Shown in pieces: positions 1 through 11,130 of a DNA stretch of 64,000 nucleotides. Position 1 is the first letter of the stretch. Each line of letters opens with the position of its first letter. The position numbers and the translations under genes are program-made. Under the pieces are notes generated by a model. The model saw only the letters and a list, made by a program, of their open reading frames with translations. It was not told the origin of the DNA and did no database searches. Where the stretch lies: positions 21,790,160 through 21,854,159 of the forward strand of contig NC_083601.1 in assembly GCF_029168945.1 (NCBI RefSeq), read 5' to 3'. Source of the stretch: Cannabis sativa (lineage: Eukaryota; Streptophyta; Magnoliopsida; Rosales; Cannabaceae).

Positions 1-90
1 GTACCATGTTGGACATGGCAGTAGTGCTCAGTACCATGTTGGACATGGCAGTAGCGGGACTCAGTATCGTGTTGGACACGGTAGTCAGTT
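1..90. repeat. Three tandem 30-bp hairpin units inside the gypsy LTR
   Basis: Units lie at 1-24, 31-54 and 64-84. Units 1 and 2 carry CCATGT-TGG-ACATGG, an inverted repeat with a TGG loop. Unit 3 reads TCGTGT-TGG-ACACGG. An A-T pair has become G-C and an outer C-G pair has become T-G, so the stem still pairs. The array may extend left of the window. Confidence 0.75.
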
Positions 91-496
91 TTATGTATGA
101 TATTATTATGCTTTTCTTACTGAGTCTGTCGACTCACAGTTTACGTTCATGTGTAGGTAAAGGCAAGGCAGTTGCTGATGGACCGTGAGCGAGCTTATGA
201 GATTGTACATGTCGGGGCGGTTAGGCCTGGAGCGTACGATCCTCGGGACAGCAGGGCTGAGATTTTTGTAACTGTCGTTGGACGACTTTCATTTTGATGT
301 AAAAGTTAAACAGTTAAAACGTTTGTAAATATTTTTATAAATCGGGATCCCGAGACTTTGGTAAAATGGTTTATAAGTTAATGAAAAAGCAAAATTTTAA
401 TTAATCACGTTTTTCCATAAACCTCGTTGATTAGCAACGAGCTGCACAGTACGTTTAAAAATCACGTAATACGCCTAAGATAGTTAGGGTGTTACA
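1..496 (-). repeat. Ty3/gypsy-type LTR, partial, minus strand
   Basis: On the minus strand this stretch begins at 496 with TGTAACACCCTAACTATC, a start typical of plant chromovirus/gypsy LTRs, and runs off the left window edge. At 497 the sequence changes abruptly to copia reverse transcriptase coding sequence, so the LTR lies inside Copia-1 pol. Whether it is a solo LTR or the end of a full element cannot be seen, because its other end and the matching target duplication are outside the window. No gypsy coding sequence is present. Confidence 0.7.
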
Positions 497-498
497 GT

Positions 499-1006
499 GT
501 CTCTCAGGTAGATTACTCAAGAATTATTGGAAGTCTAATGTACTTAATGAGTTGTACAAGACCTGACATAGCCTACACAGTTAGTAAACTGAGTAGATAC
601 ACGAGTAATCCAGGTCCTGACCATTGGAAAGGAATAACAAGAGTATTGAGGTACTTACGTTTTACTCGAAGCTATGGGCTGCATTATACAAAATATCCAG
701 CAGTACTTGAAGGGTATTGTGATGCTAGCTTGGATATACGATATAAAAGACTCTAAGTCTACGAGTGGATATGTGTTCACACTCGGTGGTGCAGCGGTGT
801 CATGGAAATCTTCTAAACAAACGGTCATAGCTAGATCCACGATGGAATCTGAGTTTATAGCGTTAGATAAATGTGGCGAAGAAGCAGAATGGCTTCGTCA
901 ATTTTTAGAAGATATTCCAAAATGGCCAAAACCTGTGCCTCCAATTAGTATACATTGTGATAGTCAATCTGCAATTGGTAGAGCACAGAGTAATTTATAT
1001 AATGGC

Positions 1007-1045
<39 letters not shown>

Positions 1046-1186
1046 CAACTACTCTCAACTGGAATTATCTCTGTTGACTATGTAAAGTCAAAAGATAATA
1101 TTGCGGATCCACTAACCAAAGGGTTAAATAGAGAGTTAGTTGAAAAATCATCAAGGGGAATGGGGCTAAAGCCTATGAATGAATAA
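499..1186 (+). pseudogene. Copia-1 pol 3' end: reverse transcriptase C-terminus and RNase H relic
   Basis: The translation opens with the copia RT block ending [15 protein letters not shown] and continues into RNase H ([17 protein letters not shown], then [10 protein letters not shown]), a DSQSAI segment and the closing ADPLTKGL motif used by copia RNase H before the stop at 1186. Everything upstream (gag, protease, integrase and the RT catalytic core) is absent, replaced by the gypsy LTR at 497. One single-base insertion near 729 moves the reading frame between the RT tail and RNase H, so even the remaining fragment is not continuous. The start at 499 is simply the first base in frame after the junction. 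Assignment to copia pol is secure; lineage within copia is not. Confidence 0.9.
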
Positions 1187-1768
1187 GTCAATACAGTTGA
1201 TACCCAACCTAGTTGACTGGAGATCCCAAGATCTAGGTTCAAAGGGACAACTAAAACTGTAAAGACTATAATGGATCACTGTGGGGGTTATCCTCAAGTC
1301 CATTCCTATGATGCAACAGTGATACTCGTAAGGAAAGGTTAAGCTATGCTTTTAATGATTCTTATGCGTCGAAACGTCGAGCAGAGTAATACGAGTTACT
1401 CTTAAATAAGTAATTACCTATGTGAGAGAGAAGATGGGCCGCTTCTATAGGAATTGATTAAGGCTTAATTTCTAGAATATCTCTTGCAGAACCAGGGAAA
1501 TGTTCAGGGCCAAAACGAACATATTAGTGAGAACTAAAGTATGCCAGGAGAGATTCCTGTGTGTGGTATATCATCGTTTACATGAACGGCAGAAAAGTTC
1601 AAGGACATCGCGTCTACTGAGCAGCTAGTAAAGTAAATGTACTCACACAAGGGAAGGTTCAAAGGGTAAAACCTACCTATCCTATGCAGGTTTCAAACGT
1701 TGAACTCTATTATAAGGTCTAACCATCTGTTGGTTATTCTCGAGTCATTTTTCATTCATGTGGGGGAT
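1187..1768 (+). other. Copia-1 3' non-coding region with polypurine tract
   Basis: There is no coding sequence after the RNase H stop. The stretch ends in GTGGGGGAT at 1760-1768, a polypurine tract directly against the LTR start at 1769, which would prime plus-strand DNA synthesis. Confidence 0.75.
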
Positions 1769-2329
1769 TGTTGAAAAAATTGACTTAGTCAACTATATTT
1801 TATGAATGAAAATTAGTGGGTTTTTATCCCACATTGATTTTGAAGTAAAATGTTGGCAAATTATAGGCTATATATAGAGCCTTTTGCTGTTATTTTATTT
1901 TTTACATCAAATCTTGTTTTAATAAACAAGTTATAACATAAACAATTAAATCTTCCTTTGAAGATAATTGTTATTGCTATAAAATTTTCTTAAATACTCT
2001 TTAGAGTAATTAGGTTATAGAGTTCGGGCATATTTAGTTCGCCAAAAGTAAAAGGTGGTGCGCCTTGTTATTTTATTCTGTTGTATCCTGGGAGACAGAC
2101 GCTGTTGAAATTCTCTAGCACCAACGGGAGAAGGCGAATCTGTTTTAAGGAAACTGTGTGCTACACAGGCCTCAGATATTCTCCAATTGGAATTGCGTTC
2201 ACGGTTAATTTTCTTTATCTCTATAAATTATATAGTGTTTATTTAGCATATTAATAGAATTATATTATTTGTATTTTATCATCAAGTTTATATCAAAATA
2301 TTATATTAGTCCCGGTAAATTGTGCAACA
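1769..2329 (+). repeat. Copia-1 3' LTR (561 bp)
   Basis: It begins TGTTG and ends CAACA, a perfect 5-bp terminal inverted repeat with the TG...CA ends of LTRs. It lies directly after a polypurine tract. A TATA box (TATATATAG) is at 1869-1877. The next base, 2330, resumes the tail of the Copia-2 LTR, so this element appears inserted in that LTR. ATTAT (2330-2334) would be the right target duplication; its partner lies beyond the window. Confidence 0.8.
1869..1877 (+). promoter_or_regulatory. TATA box of Copia-1 LTR
   Basis: TATATATAG lies 100 bp into the LTR, a usual position for the U3 promoter of a short copia LTR. Confidence 0.55.
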
Positions 2330-2389
2330 ATTATTGTGCTCTATGTTATATACAAATAGATCTTGGGTTAATTGTTAATTTATATAACA
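2330..2389 (+). repeat. Copia-2 5' LTR, last 60 bp
   Basis: It matches 9185-9244, the end of the Copia-2 3' LTR, with about one difference (GTGCTC against GTGTTC), and ends TAACA immediately before the primer binding site. Homology starts exactly at the Copia-1 LTR end. Confidence 0.85.
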
Positions 2390-2391
2390 TG

Positions 2392-2405
2392 TGGTATCAG
2401 ATTGC
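2392..2405 (+). other. Primer binding site of Copia-2
   Basis: TGGTATCAGATTGC starts 3 bases after the LTR end. It matches the plant initiator-tRNA-Met primer site TGGTATCAGAGC over the first ten positions. Confidence 0.8.
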
Positions 2406-3904
2406 CTATTGTATATGATTTAGAACCTATAATCAATATAATTAATTTGTATATGTAAATTATTCATAATTACATATTAATTTCGTTATTATTTTATGTT
2501 GAATTTTTTGTTTTTAAATCTTAAAACTTTAGGGCTTTTATTCATCGTTAAATTCTCTTTCAATTGATATATTATATGTTTGAATTCATAGTCTATATTA
2601 AGAGAATTTTAAGTTTAAAGTTTTAGGGTTTATATAATTATAATATGAAATTATAATTTGTGTGTTTTGATTTTATTGTTTTTGATCTAAAATTGATTAT
2701 AGATATCTCACTATCAATTGTTTATCAATGTTCTTAAACAATTTATTTCGGGTTTCAATGGAGAATTGATGACACAAACTATTTTTTTTAAGTTCTTAAT
2801 TTTCGGATTGCTTTTGCCATGAAATCTAGAGATTTAACCTTTAATACCCGAAATTAGTAGCGTAGATCAATTAGAAATTCAATCCCGAGCAAAACCCATC
2901 CAAAATCCCCACTTTTCGTCGATTTTTTGGCCGGAAAACACCGCCAGACCCGACTGGGCCGAACCGGGTCACGTGACCCGTATTGCAGGTCCGACTGGAG
3001 GAAGAAGAAGGTCCCAGCCGCGAAGCCCACTCGCGCAGGCGGCGCGTGGGGCCGGCTGGGATGTCGTTTTTCGACGTTTTTTTTTCAGCGTTATTAGAAT
3101 TTAATTTCTGATTTTTCTATGATTTTTAATTAATTTTTGACTCCATTTAATAATTATTATTATTTTAATGATAATTATGTAGTTAAAAAATTATTAAAAA
3201 TAATTTTTGATGATTTTTCGAAATTTGTCGATCATAGAAATTTTTTTGGGTTTCTTCTCGTTCCATTAAACATAGTCACTCTCTTATTTGATTTATCTTG
3301 ACTATGTAGTCTCCACCAATTTTCTTATATTCAAATCTTTTGATTATTTGTTGTTCTAAAGTTATAAAACTTGGTTGTTTGATACAAAAATAATGTGTTA
3401 TGGTGGACACTTTATTTTTTGCTTATCAATATAATAAAAGCAATTATATATCTCTTTTGGAAATTTGGTTGAAAATTATTAATTTTCAATGATTGTTTTA
3501 TCACCAAATTTCACATGTTGAAGAAAATATTATATTTTTGGTTGACTATATGTGTAATTACTTGCCCAAAGGTAGTATTTACATATATTAGTTCACATTC
3601 CATGAAGTGAGTTAATATTAAATGTATATATTTTAATTATTTGCCCAAAGATAATAATTTAAATATATAAATTTATTATTATTTTTTGCTTGAATTAATA
3701 CATATTTTTAAGAAATTTATTTGCCCAAAGGTAATAAAATTCTTAAATGATATGTATTTTTTCTTTGTTGTTAACTTCATGAAGGTAAATCATGTGTGTG
3801 TTATATTCTCACCCCAAAGGGGAGTTTATAATGACCAGTTGATTCTACAATATTTTCTAATACATTGCTCATATTGCTTATTCAAGTTTTAATTTTTGAA
3901 TTTT
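2406..3904 (+). other. Copia-2 untranslated leader, about 1.5 kb
   Basis: No open frame is supported. The sequence is AT-rich except for a GC-rich island at about 2925-3065, which contains the perfect 16-bp palindrome CGGGTCACGTGACCCG (2965-2980, G-box core CACGTG). Downstream, TTGCCCAAAG occurs three times, at 3562, 3641 and 3721, each followed by an AT-rich stretch. Confidence 0.6.
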
Positions 3905-4770
3905 TCAGTCTCCTTTTCTGTGAACAACAATAATGCTTCCATCCATATTTTGAATGCTTCCAACTACAAGACATGAAAACGAGATGTGGAATTTACTTTA
4001 GGCATAATGGATTTGGACTTGTGCCTACGAGAAGAAAAACACCGCCGATCTTACCGACTCCATCTGTACCGCCGAGAGAACTCATCATGCACAATGGGAA
4101 AAGTCAAGTCGTCTTAGTCTTCTTACTATGAAAAGATCCATTCCCGAACATCTATTGAGTGGTTTGCCGTACACTACAAATGCCAAAGAGTTTTTCAATG
4201 CTGTAGAAAAACTATATGACACTGGTGAAAACGCTGAAGCTGGACATCTTATGGATGAAATGACAACCATTAAGTATGATGAATTAAAAGGAGTGCGTGA
4301 TTTTATTCTGAAATTGGTGAATGTTCAGTCCAAGTTGAAAGATCATAATATTCCTCTTCCCCGACTCTTTCATTATTCATCGAGCTCTTCATGCTCTTCC
4401 TGCCTCTTTCAGCCTAATCAAGACAGCCTACAACACTTACAATCAAACATGGACTATCAGTGACCTAATTTCTCAGTGTGTAGCTGAAGAAAGCAAGCTT
4501 AAAAGGGAAAAGAATGAATCTGCTAACTATGTTTCTCACCTCAAGCCCAACAAAGGAAAAGGAAAATTCAAGAATAAAAATGATGGTGCTACTAAACAGA
4601 ATGGTAATGGTAAGGAGCATAAGAATAAACAGAAGAATAACAATGGAAAGTCCAAATACTCTAATGTGAAGTGTTACTTTTGTGAAAAATTGGGGCATCG
4701 GAGAACGGACTGTCACAAATTTAAGACTTGGTTAGAAAAGAAGCAAGCACAATCAGGTAATCCATTGGCA
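3905..4770 (+). pseudogene. gag: Copia-2 gag (capsid/nucleocapsid), broken
   Basis: The N-terminal part reads as a copia Gag: NASNYKT precedes an in-frame TGA (about 3974) where a Trp codon is expected, and a frame change near 4030 follows. From 4128 the conserved UBN2-type core is readable (SIPEHLLSGLPYTTNAKEFF, then DEMTTIKYDELKG). One extra C near 4360 shifts the frame again, after which the Lys/Asn-rich linker and a CX2CX4HX4C zinc knuckle (CYFCEKLGHRRTDC, from 4672) read straight into protease. Gag would form the cytoplasmic virus-like particle and bind element RNA. At least one stop and two frame changes make this copy non-functional. Confidence 0.85.
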
Positions 4771-7700
4771 TGTGTTTGTTTTGAATCTAATCTAGTTGAT
4801 GTTCCTATTGATTCTTGGTGGTTAGACAGTGGTGCTACTGTTCATGTTTCTGCTTCCTTACAGGGGCTAAGGGATCTCAGGAAGCCAAGTGAGAGGGAGT
4901 CCAAGCTTAAAGTGGGCAATGATGTTGGAGTTGACGTTATCTATGTTGGAACATTTATTCTTGAATTACAGTCTCGTGATAAGATTATTCTGAACAATAC
5001 TTTTTATGTTCCTACTTTTAAAAGGAATTTAGTTTCGCTTCCGCTTTTGGTTAAACAAGGATATTCTTTTCATTTTGCAAATGATAATGTTGACATTATG
5101 CTTGACTCTCGAATTATTGGAAATTGCTTTTATTCTGATGGTCTTTACAAGTTGTCATTGGCTCCTTTAGATTCCTCTTTTAAAGTTGTGAATACTGTGG
5201 GTAAAAGACCTCATATTAAGGATACATCCTTATTGTTATGGCACAAAAGATTGGGTCATATTTCCAGAGAAAGGGTTGATCGTTTAATTAAATCTGAAAT
5301 ACTTCCTCCTCTTGATGCTTCTGATTGGGATACTTGTGTTGATTGTACTCGTGGAAAATTAACTAAAACAAGAAAGAAGACTGCAAACCACAGTCAATCT
5401 TTATTGGAAATTAACCACACAGACATCAGTGGTCCTTATTCCACCACGTTGTGCAGAAACAAGTATTTTATCACTTTTATCGATGATTTTTCTCGTTATG
5501 GATTCACCTATTTAATTAAAGAAAAATCTGACGCCCTTGATAAACTCAAAATTTTTCGAAATGAGGTTGAGAAACAATTAGGAAGAGTCATCAAAGTTGT
5601 TCATTCTGATCGTGGAGGAGAATATTATGGTCGTTATACAGAATCTGGACAACACATGGGGCTTTTTGCAGAGTACTTACAAGAAAATGGTATAGTTGCT
5701 CAATACACTATGCCTGGTTCACTCGAGCAAAATGGCGTTGCTTTGAAAGGAGAAATCGCACTCTCATGGATATGGTTAGAAGTATGATGAGTAGAACAAA
5801 TCTTCCGCAGTTTTTATGGGGTGAAGCACTTATGATCGCAACTTATATTTTAAATCGTGTTCCCGGTAAATGTTCCCAAGACCCACTTTTGAGTTATGGA
5901 TAGGCGGAAGCCTAGTCTTAATCATCTTCGAGTATGGGGTTGTCCAAATTGAAGTAAAGATTTATGATCCTAATTTGAAAAAGTTAGATCCGAGAACAAA
6001 TCGATGTTATTTCATTGGTTATCCAATGCGCTCAAAAGGCTATCGCTTTTCTTGTCCCACTCGTGGTACGCGAATTGTTGAATCTCGTAATGCTAAATTT
6101 AAGGAATTTGATGTTCTTGAAAAAATTCCTTCAACATCTCTTGAAATGGGGGAGTCCTATAAAGGAATTTGTATTCCTATGTCATTTTCAAGAGATGATA
6201 ATAGTAGTCTCCATCCTACTCCAGTTGGTAATGCTCCCAGTGTTGATGAATATATTGCTCCCGATATCGAAGATGATGAAGGTCCTATTATTGATGAAGG
6301 GCCTATTAATGATGAAGCTCCTATTGTTAATGAGAATCCTGTCATTGAAGAAATTCCAAGTTGTGGAAGATGTTATTCAAAACAATGATCAACAAAGAGA
6401 AGTTATTCCGAAGTACCTCCTAAGAAGATCTCGAGACAAAAGAAGTCAACAAAGTGTCATGATAATTTTGTTTATCTTGGAGAAGGAGAATATGATATTG
6501 ATCATTTTGTGGATCCTGTCACTTTTAGTGAAGCACTTAATAGTCCACAATCTTCAAAATGGTTAGCAGCTACGGATGATGAGATCGACTCCATGAAGAA
6601 AAATGGTGTATGGGAGCTAGTTTTATTACACGATGGTTTTAAACCAATAGGTTGTAAGTGGATTTTAAAGGCTAAAAGGGATAAAAAGGGACGATTGAAA
6701 GGTTTAAAGCGCGTTTAGTGGCTAAAGGCTTTACTCAAAGAGAAGGTATTGATTACCTTTGAAACTTTCTCACCTGTTTCCACTAAAGATTCATTCAGAA
6801 TTATTATGGCCTTAGTTGCGCATTTTGATTTAGAGTTGCATCAAATGGATGTTAAAACTGCTTTTCTGAATGGAGAATTGAATGAGGAAGTCTATATGTC
6901 TCAACTTGAAGGCTACAAGGAGAAAGGAAAAGAACACTTAGTTTGCAAGTTGAAACGATCCATTTATGGTCTCAAACAGGCATCTCGCCAGTGGTACTTG
7001 AAGTTTGACAAGGTTGTGACATCGTTTGATTTCGTAGAGAACAAGTTTGATCAGTGTATTTATATGAAGATCAGTGGGAGTCGTTATATTTTTCTTGTTC
7101 TTTATGTATATGACATTTTACTTGCCGGCGGTGATTTGTCACTACTAAATGAGACCAAAAATTTTCTCGTCTTCCAATTTTGATATGAAAGATCTTGGAG
7201 AGGCATCCTATGTTTTGGGGATTGAGATCCATCGTGACAGGAATCGAAAAGTTCTTGGCTTATCTCAAGAAGCTTACATTAATCGTGTGCTCAAAAGGTT
7301 CAACATGGATTTGTGTAAAGGTGGTTCTGTTCCTATTCTGAAAGGGGACAAGTTCACTAAGCAGCAATGTCCTAAGAACGACTTGGAAAGAGGAGCAATG
7401 AAGAACATCCCTTATGCAAGTGTAGTAGGGAGTTTAATGTATGCTCAGGTTTGCACTCGACCTGACATAGCTTTTGTAGTCAATGTTCTTGGGAGATATT
7501 TATCTGATCCTGGCCTTGATCATTGGGTTGCAGCCAAGAAAGTTTTGAGATATTTGCAAAGAACGAAGAGTTTTGTGCTTGTGTATAAGCAGGTTGACAA
7601 TCTTCGAGTTGTTGGTTATTCAGATTCAGATTTTGGTGGTTGTGTAGATGATTTAAAGTCAACTTCGGCTATATTTTCACCTTGGCGAGTCTTGCTATTT

Positions 7701-8096
7701 CTTGGAAGAGTGTCAAACGGTACTTTGATCACATCATCTACTATGTATGTTGAGTTTGTTGCATGTTATGGGGCATCTTTGCAAGCTTTGTGGCTGAAGA
7801 ATTTTATTTCGGAGATACGAGTGGTTGATTCTATTTCCACACCTATGCTAATCTATTGTGATAATAATGCTGCTGTTTTCTTTTCAAAGAATAACAAGAT
7901 TAGTAGTGCTTCTAAACACATGGAAATAAAGTATCTCACTGTCAGAGACTTGGTCAAGAAAGGAGACATTGTCATTGAAAATTGCAAGACCGAGTCGATG
8001 TTAGCTGATCCTCTAACCAAAGGGTTAAGTGTCGTGCTGTTTAATAAACATGTTGTTAATATGGGCATTTTAGAATCTTTTGATCTTTTGGGTTAG
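4771..8096 (+). pseudogene. pol: Copia-2 pol (protease, integrase, RT, RNase H), broken
   Basis: Domain order is that of copia. Aspartic protease: WWLDSGATVHVSAS (about 4816). Integrase: the zinc-binding H-H-C-C region (WHKRLGHIS ... CVDCTRGK) and two catalytic Asp segments (NHTDISGP, HSDRGGEYY). The segment that should carry the catalytic Glu (after EQNGVA, about 5735) is lost to a frameshift. RT: DVKTAFLNGELNEEVYM, then the active-site box reads YVYD at 7102-7113 instead of YVDD. RNase H: GYSDSDFGG to ADPLTKGL near the end. There are further breaks near 5785, 6388, 6718 and 7183. The fragments are collinear, so this is decay in place rather than rearrangement. Confidence 0.9.
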
Positions 8097-8754
8097 TGGG
8101 AGTTTTGTTTTCTATTTGTTTTTAGAAATTATTATTTATAATTTTCTGAATAAAGTTATGAACTACATTTTATGTTTCAATATTTTTTATTATTGAATGG
8201 ATATGTTTTCAATTATGTTTTGTTGTGTTCTCGAGAATGATTGAATTGAAAGCATGTGGTTCATATTGTTGTGATCATTGTCTTTTAAATTTATTTGCTT
8301 ATTGACAATGATATGTTGTTGGCTTAATTCTTTAAGCAAGTTTAGTGACACTTACTTATTTTAAGTGGTGTATGTTTAATTTCACTGGCTTATTTATTAA
8401 GCATCACGGTATCAGTGAAATTGAGGACTGATAAGGATATTATGTTATTTTAAATTGATCACATGTTGAACATAATTCCTTACCACACTACTAGACTTAT
8501 TGACCATGTCGATTTAATACTTTGGTATTTGTGATTATGAATGTCTTTTGTTGAGCTAAAAACAATATGACTGTCATAGTTCATTATCAAAGGTTAAATT
8601 GGACCGGTATGTTGAGATGCTATCAGAGAACTATCATTTTTTTTAAGTGGCCACAAATGTTTTCTTGTTGTTCAACCCATGAGTCGTTTTCAAACAAAAT
8701 TATTTTGATATATAATATATATGTATTAAAATCAATGTAGCCCAAGTGGGAGAA
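8097..8754 (+). other. Copia-2 3' non-coding region and polypurine tract
   Basis: AT-rich, with no supported gene. It ends with CCCAAGTGGGAGAA (8741-8754), the polypurine tract abutting the 3' LTR. Confidence 0.7.
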
Positions 8755-9244
8755 TGTTAGACTTTTATTTGGGCTTACATTAAATTTTATTGGTTTTATT
8801 AAAACTTGGGTTGATTGGATAGTTCTTTGCTGTGTTAGCCCATGTTGTTGGTGATCAATTGTTAATGGGCTTAGCATCTGTGAGTAAAGTCTAGGTGAAG
8901 CAGAAGTGTGGGCTTTTCTAGTTGACTGAAGCCTTTGATGAGCAGGCCCAGCCCAACTAGGGTTTTGTAGCTAAGTCCCCTCCCTAACTCTATAAATACA
9001 TATTGTCTCATCACAATTGTATACCTTTTGATAATCAGATAAAATAAACTGCTTCTGATTTAGAGATCTAGGGAGGAAGACTTAGTTGATAGTATTGCAC
9101 TATCAAATTGGAGTAACTGCTGTGGATCAATCGGAGATAATTGCTATGGATCAATCAGGTACACATACCTAATTATTATATCTTATTATTGTGTTCTATG
9201 TTATATACAAATAGATCTTGGGTTAATTGTTAATTTATATAACA
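8755..9244 (+). repeat. Copia-2 3' LTR (490 bp)
   Basis: It begins TGTTA and ends TAACA (perfect 5-bp inverted ends) after a polypurine tract. A TATA box (TATAAATA) is at 8991-8998. The final 60 bp match the 5' LTR remnant at 2330-2389. Confidence 0.9.
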
Positions 9245-9246
9245 TG

Positions 9247-9567
9247 TCCCTAGATCTCTAAATCAGAAGCAGTTTATTTTATCTGATTATCAAAAGGTAT
9301 ACAATTGTGATGAGACAATATGTATTTATAGAGTTAGGGAGGGGACTTAGCTACAAAACCCTAGTTGGGCTGGGCCTGCTCATCAAAGGCTTCAGTCAAC
9401 TAGAAAAGCCCACACTTCTGCTTCACCTAGACTTTACTCACAGATGCTAAGCCCATTAACAATTGATCACCAACAACATGGGCTAACACAGCAAAGAACT
9501 ATCCAATCAACCCAAGTTTTAATAAAAACCAATAAAATTTAATGTAAGCCCAAATAAAAGTCTAACA
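9247..9567 (-). repeat. Inverted 5' two-thirds of the Copia-2 LTR
   Basis: This is the reverse complement of 8755-9074, essentially identical by eye, and ends at 9567 with the complement of the LTR start (TCTAACA). It follows the complete 3' LTR after two bases (TG, 9245-9246). The 3' third of the LTR is absent from the inverted copy. Arms of about 320 bp flank a 172-bp centre. Confidence 0.9.
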
Positions 9568-10299
9568 TTTTGGTCATTTCTATTCTTTCTGTAGAATGAA
9601 GCAAGTCAAGTACATTAAAAGTGTATAAGAAAATGTCTCAAGTTTCTAAAGAATGGTGAAGCTAATATACACGAATTAATGATTAAATAGTTAGTTTGGT
9701 TTTGATTTTATACACTGAAGAGCAACAATTTAAAAACGTTATTTTTATATTTTGTTAAACTTTTATTTAGTTAACAACACATAAATCTTGTATAAGATAT
9801 TGAACATTATATATAATTTGTTTATATTTTAGTGGATTTAGCAGCAATTTTATTATGTTTTAATTTTTGCATCAGGTATTGATAAAAATTAAGAAACTTT
9901 TAAATTCCAAAAACTAAAATTCAACGTAAAAACAACATAAATACAACATGTTTTAAAAGTAAAGGAAACAAACAACGTCTTTGCAACTTTACAACAACTG
10001 CAAAACAACACAAAATGTTAATATTAAATATTTATTTGTAATCAAAACATGAGACATTAGTGTCATCATCGATATTCAGTAGCGAGTAGCATTTTCTTAC
10101 TTAATAGTGTGGTTGTATGTATATTGATGCATGATTATAATTTAGTGGTTGTATCAATATAATAAATAATTTTTCTTTATATTTACAAAGTTTTTCCTAT
10201 CAATGCCCTCTTGATTCAAAATCAATATAATGTTTGTAATCATATTATTTCTCGTGTCTCTATACCAATTTTAAATGTAAAAGATGAGATGAGATTTTA

Positions 10300-11130
10300 T
10301 TTTAAGATGTAAAATTCTAAAAATTTTATATGTTGAACATATAGTGTAGTATATAAAAAACTCATAACAAACTTTACAATAACATGAAAATATTTTGTTT
10401 TTATATAATATTTTTAAGTTGACCTTAAAATATTGCAAAAACAACCGAAAAAGAAGCTTCATAACAACATAAAAACAACTTATTTATTCTTTTTAAACAT
10501 TTAATAGATTTTATTTTTGTTGGCTTTCAACTTTTTCAGTTTTTTGTTTCCCTTTTTAACGTTAAAAATTATGAAAATATTGATCATACTGCTTAAAAAC
10601 AACTTATTCTCTTTAAATTTAGATGGGATGAGTCAAGATATTGTTGGCGACACAATGTTCTTTCTCTCTCTTTATTCTTATCTTGGCCAACACACTTATG
10701 AAAATATGTAGAGAATTGTCTCTTTTATCTATTTTTTATTACTCTTATGAAAATATGGCATTCCTTGATTTTGTGTTGTTATTTGGTTGCCTGCGCATCT
10801 TTTTATTTCAGAAATGTAGAGAACAACATAAACAAAACATGATAACAACGTGAAAACAACATAGTAATGTATTAAAATTTTATCACACTCATTATTCTCA
10901 TTATACTACTCTAAAATTCAATTTAGTGGTTTTCTTTCAAGATTTTTCATAAAATTATTAAAAAAAAACACTAAAAATATATGTGAATCAACAAAACAAC
11001 AACAATTGATGAATAAAATAATTAAAGCAAAGGAAAGATCAAATTTGTTCCCAAATTGTTTGGGCAGCAAGTCAGTGTTCATGGAAATCTCCCATTTGCT
11101 CATCTTCTCTTGTCGGTATTCATGGAGGCC
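10300..11130 (+). repeat. Diverged tandem duplication, unit 1 (about 820 bp)
   Basis: It aligns collinearly with 11131-11960. Shared landmarks are an AACTCATAAC block (10358 and 11175), the CAACTTTTT-AGTTTTT stretch (10529 and 11341), GATGAGTCAAGAT (10626 and 11436) and a final 'catggaaatctcc'/'gaaggagatctctcc' block (about 11080 and 11895). Many substitutions and small indels show the duplication is old. Boundaries are approximate. Confidence 0.6.

Larger units (their letters stand above)
2330..9567 (+). mobile_element. Copia-2 element, 5' LTR truncated, aberrant inverted 3' end
   Basis: It consists of a 60-bp 5' LTR remnant, a primer binding site, a long leader, disabled gag-pol, a polypurine tract and a 490-bp 3' LTR, followed by a 321-bp inverted piece of the same LTR. 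The missing 5' part of the first LTR is explained if Copia-1 inserted there. No target duplication can be checked because the left end is outside the window. Confidence 0.8.

Noticed and set aside
3686..3892. 68-codon frame in the Copia-2 leader
   Set aside because: AT-rich, hydrophobic by composition, with no motif and lying before the recognisable gag.
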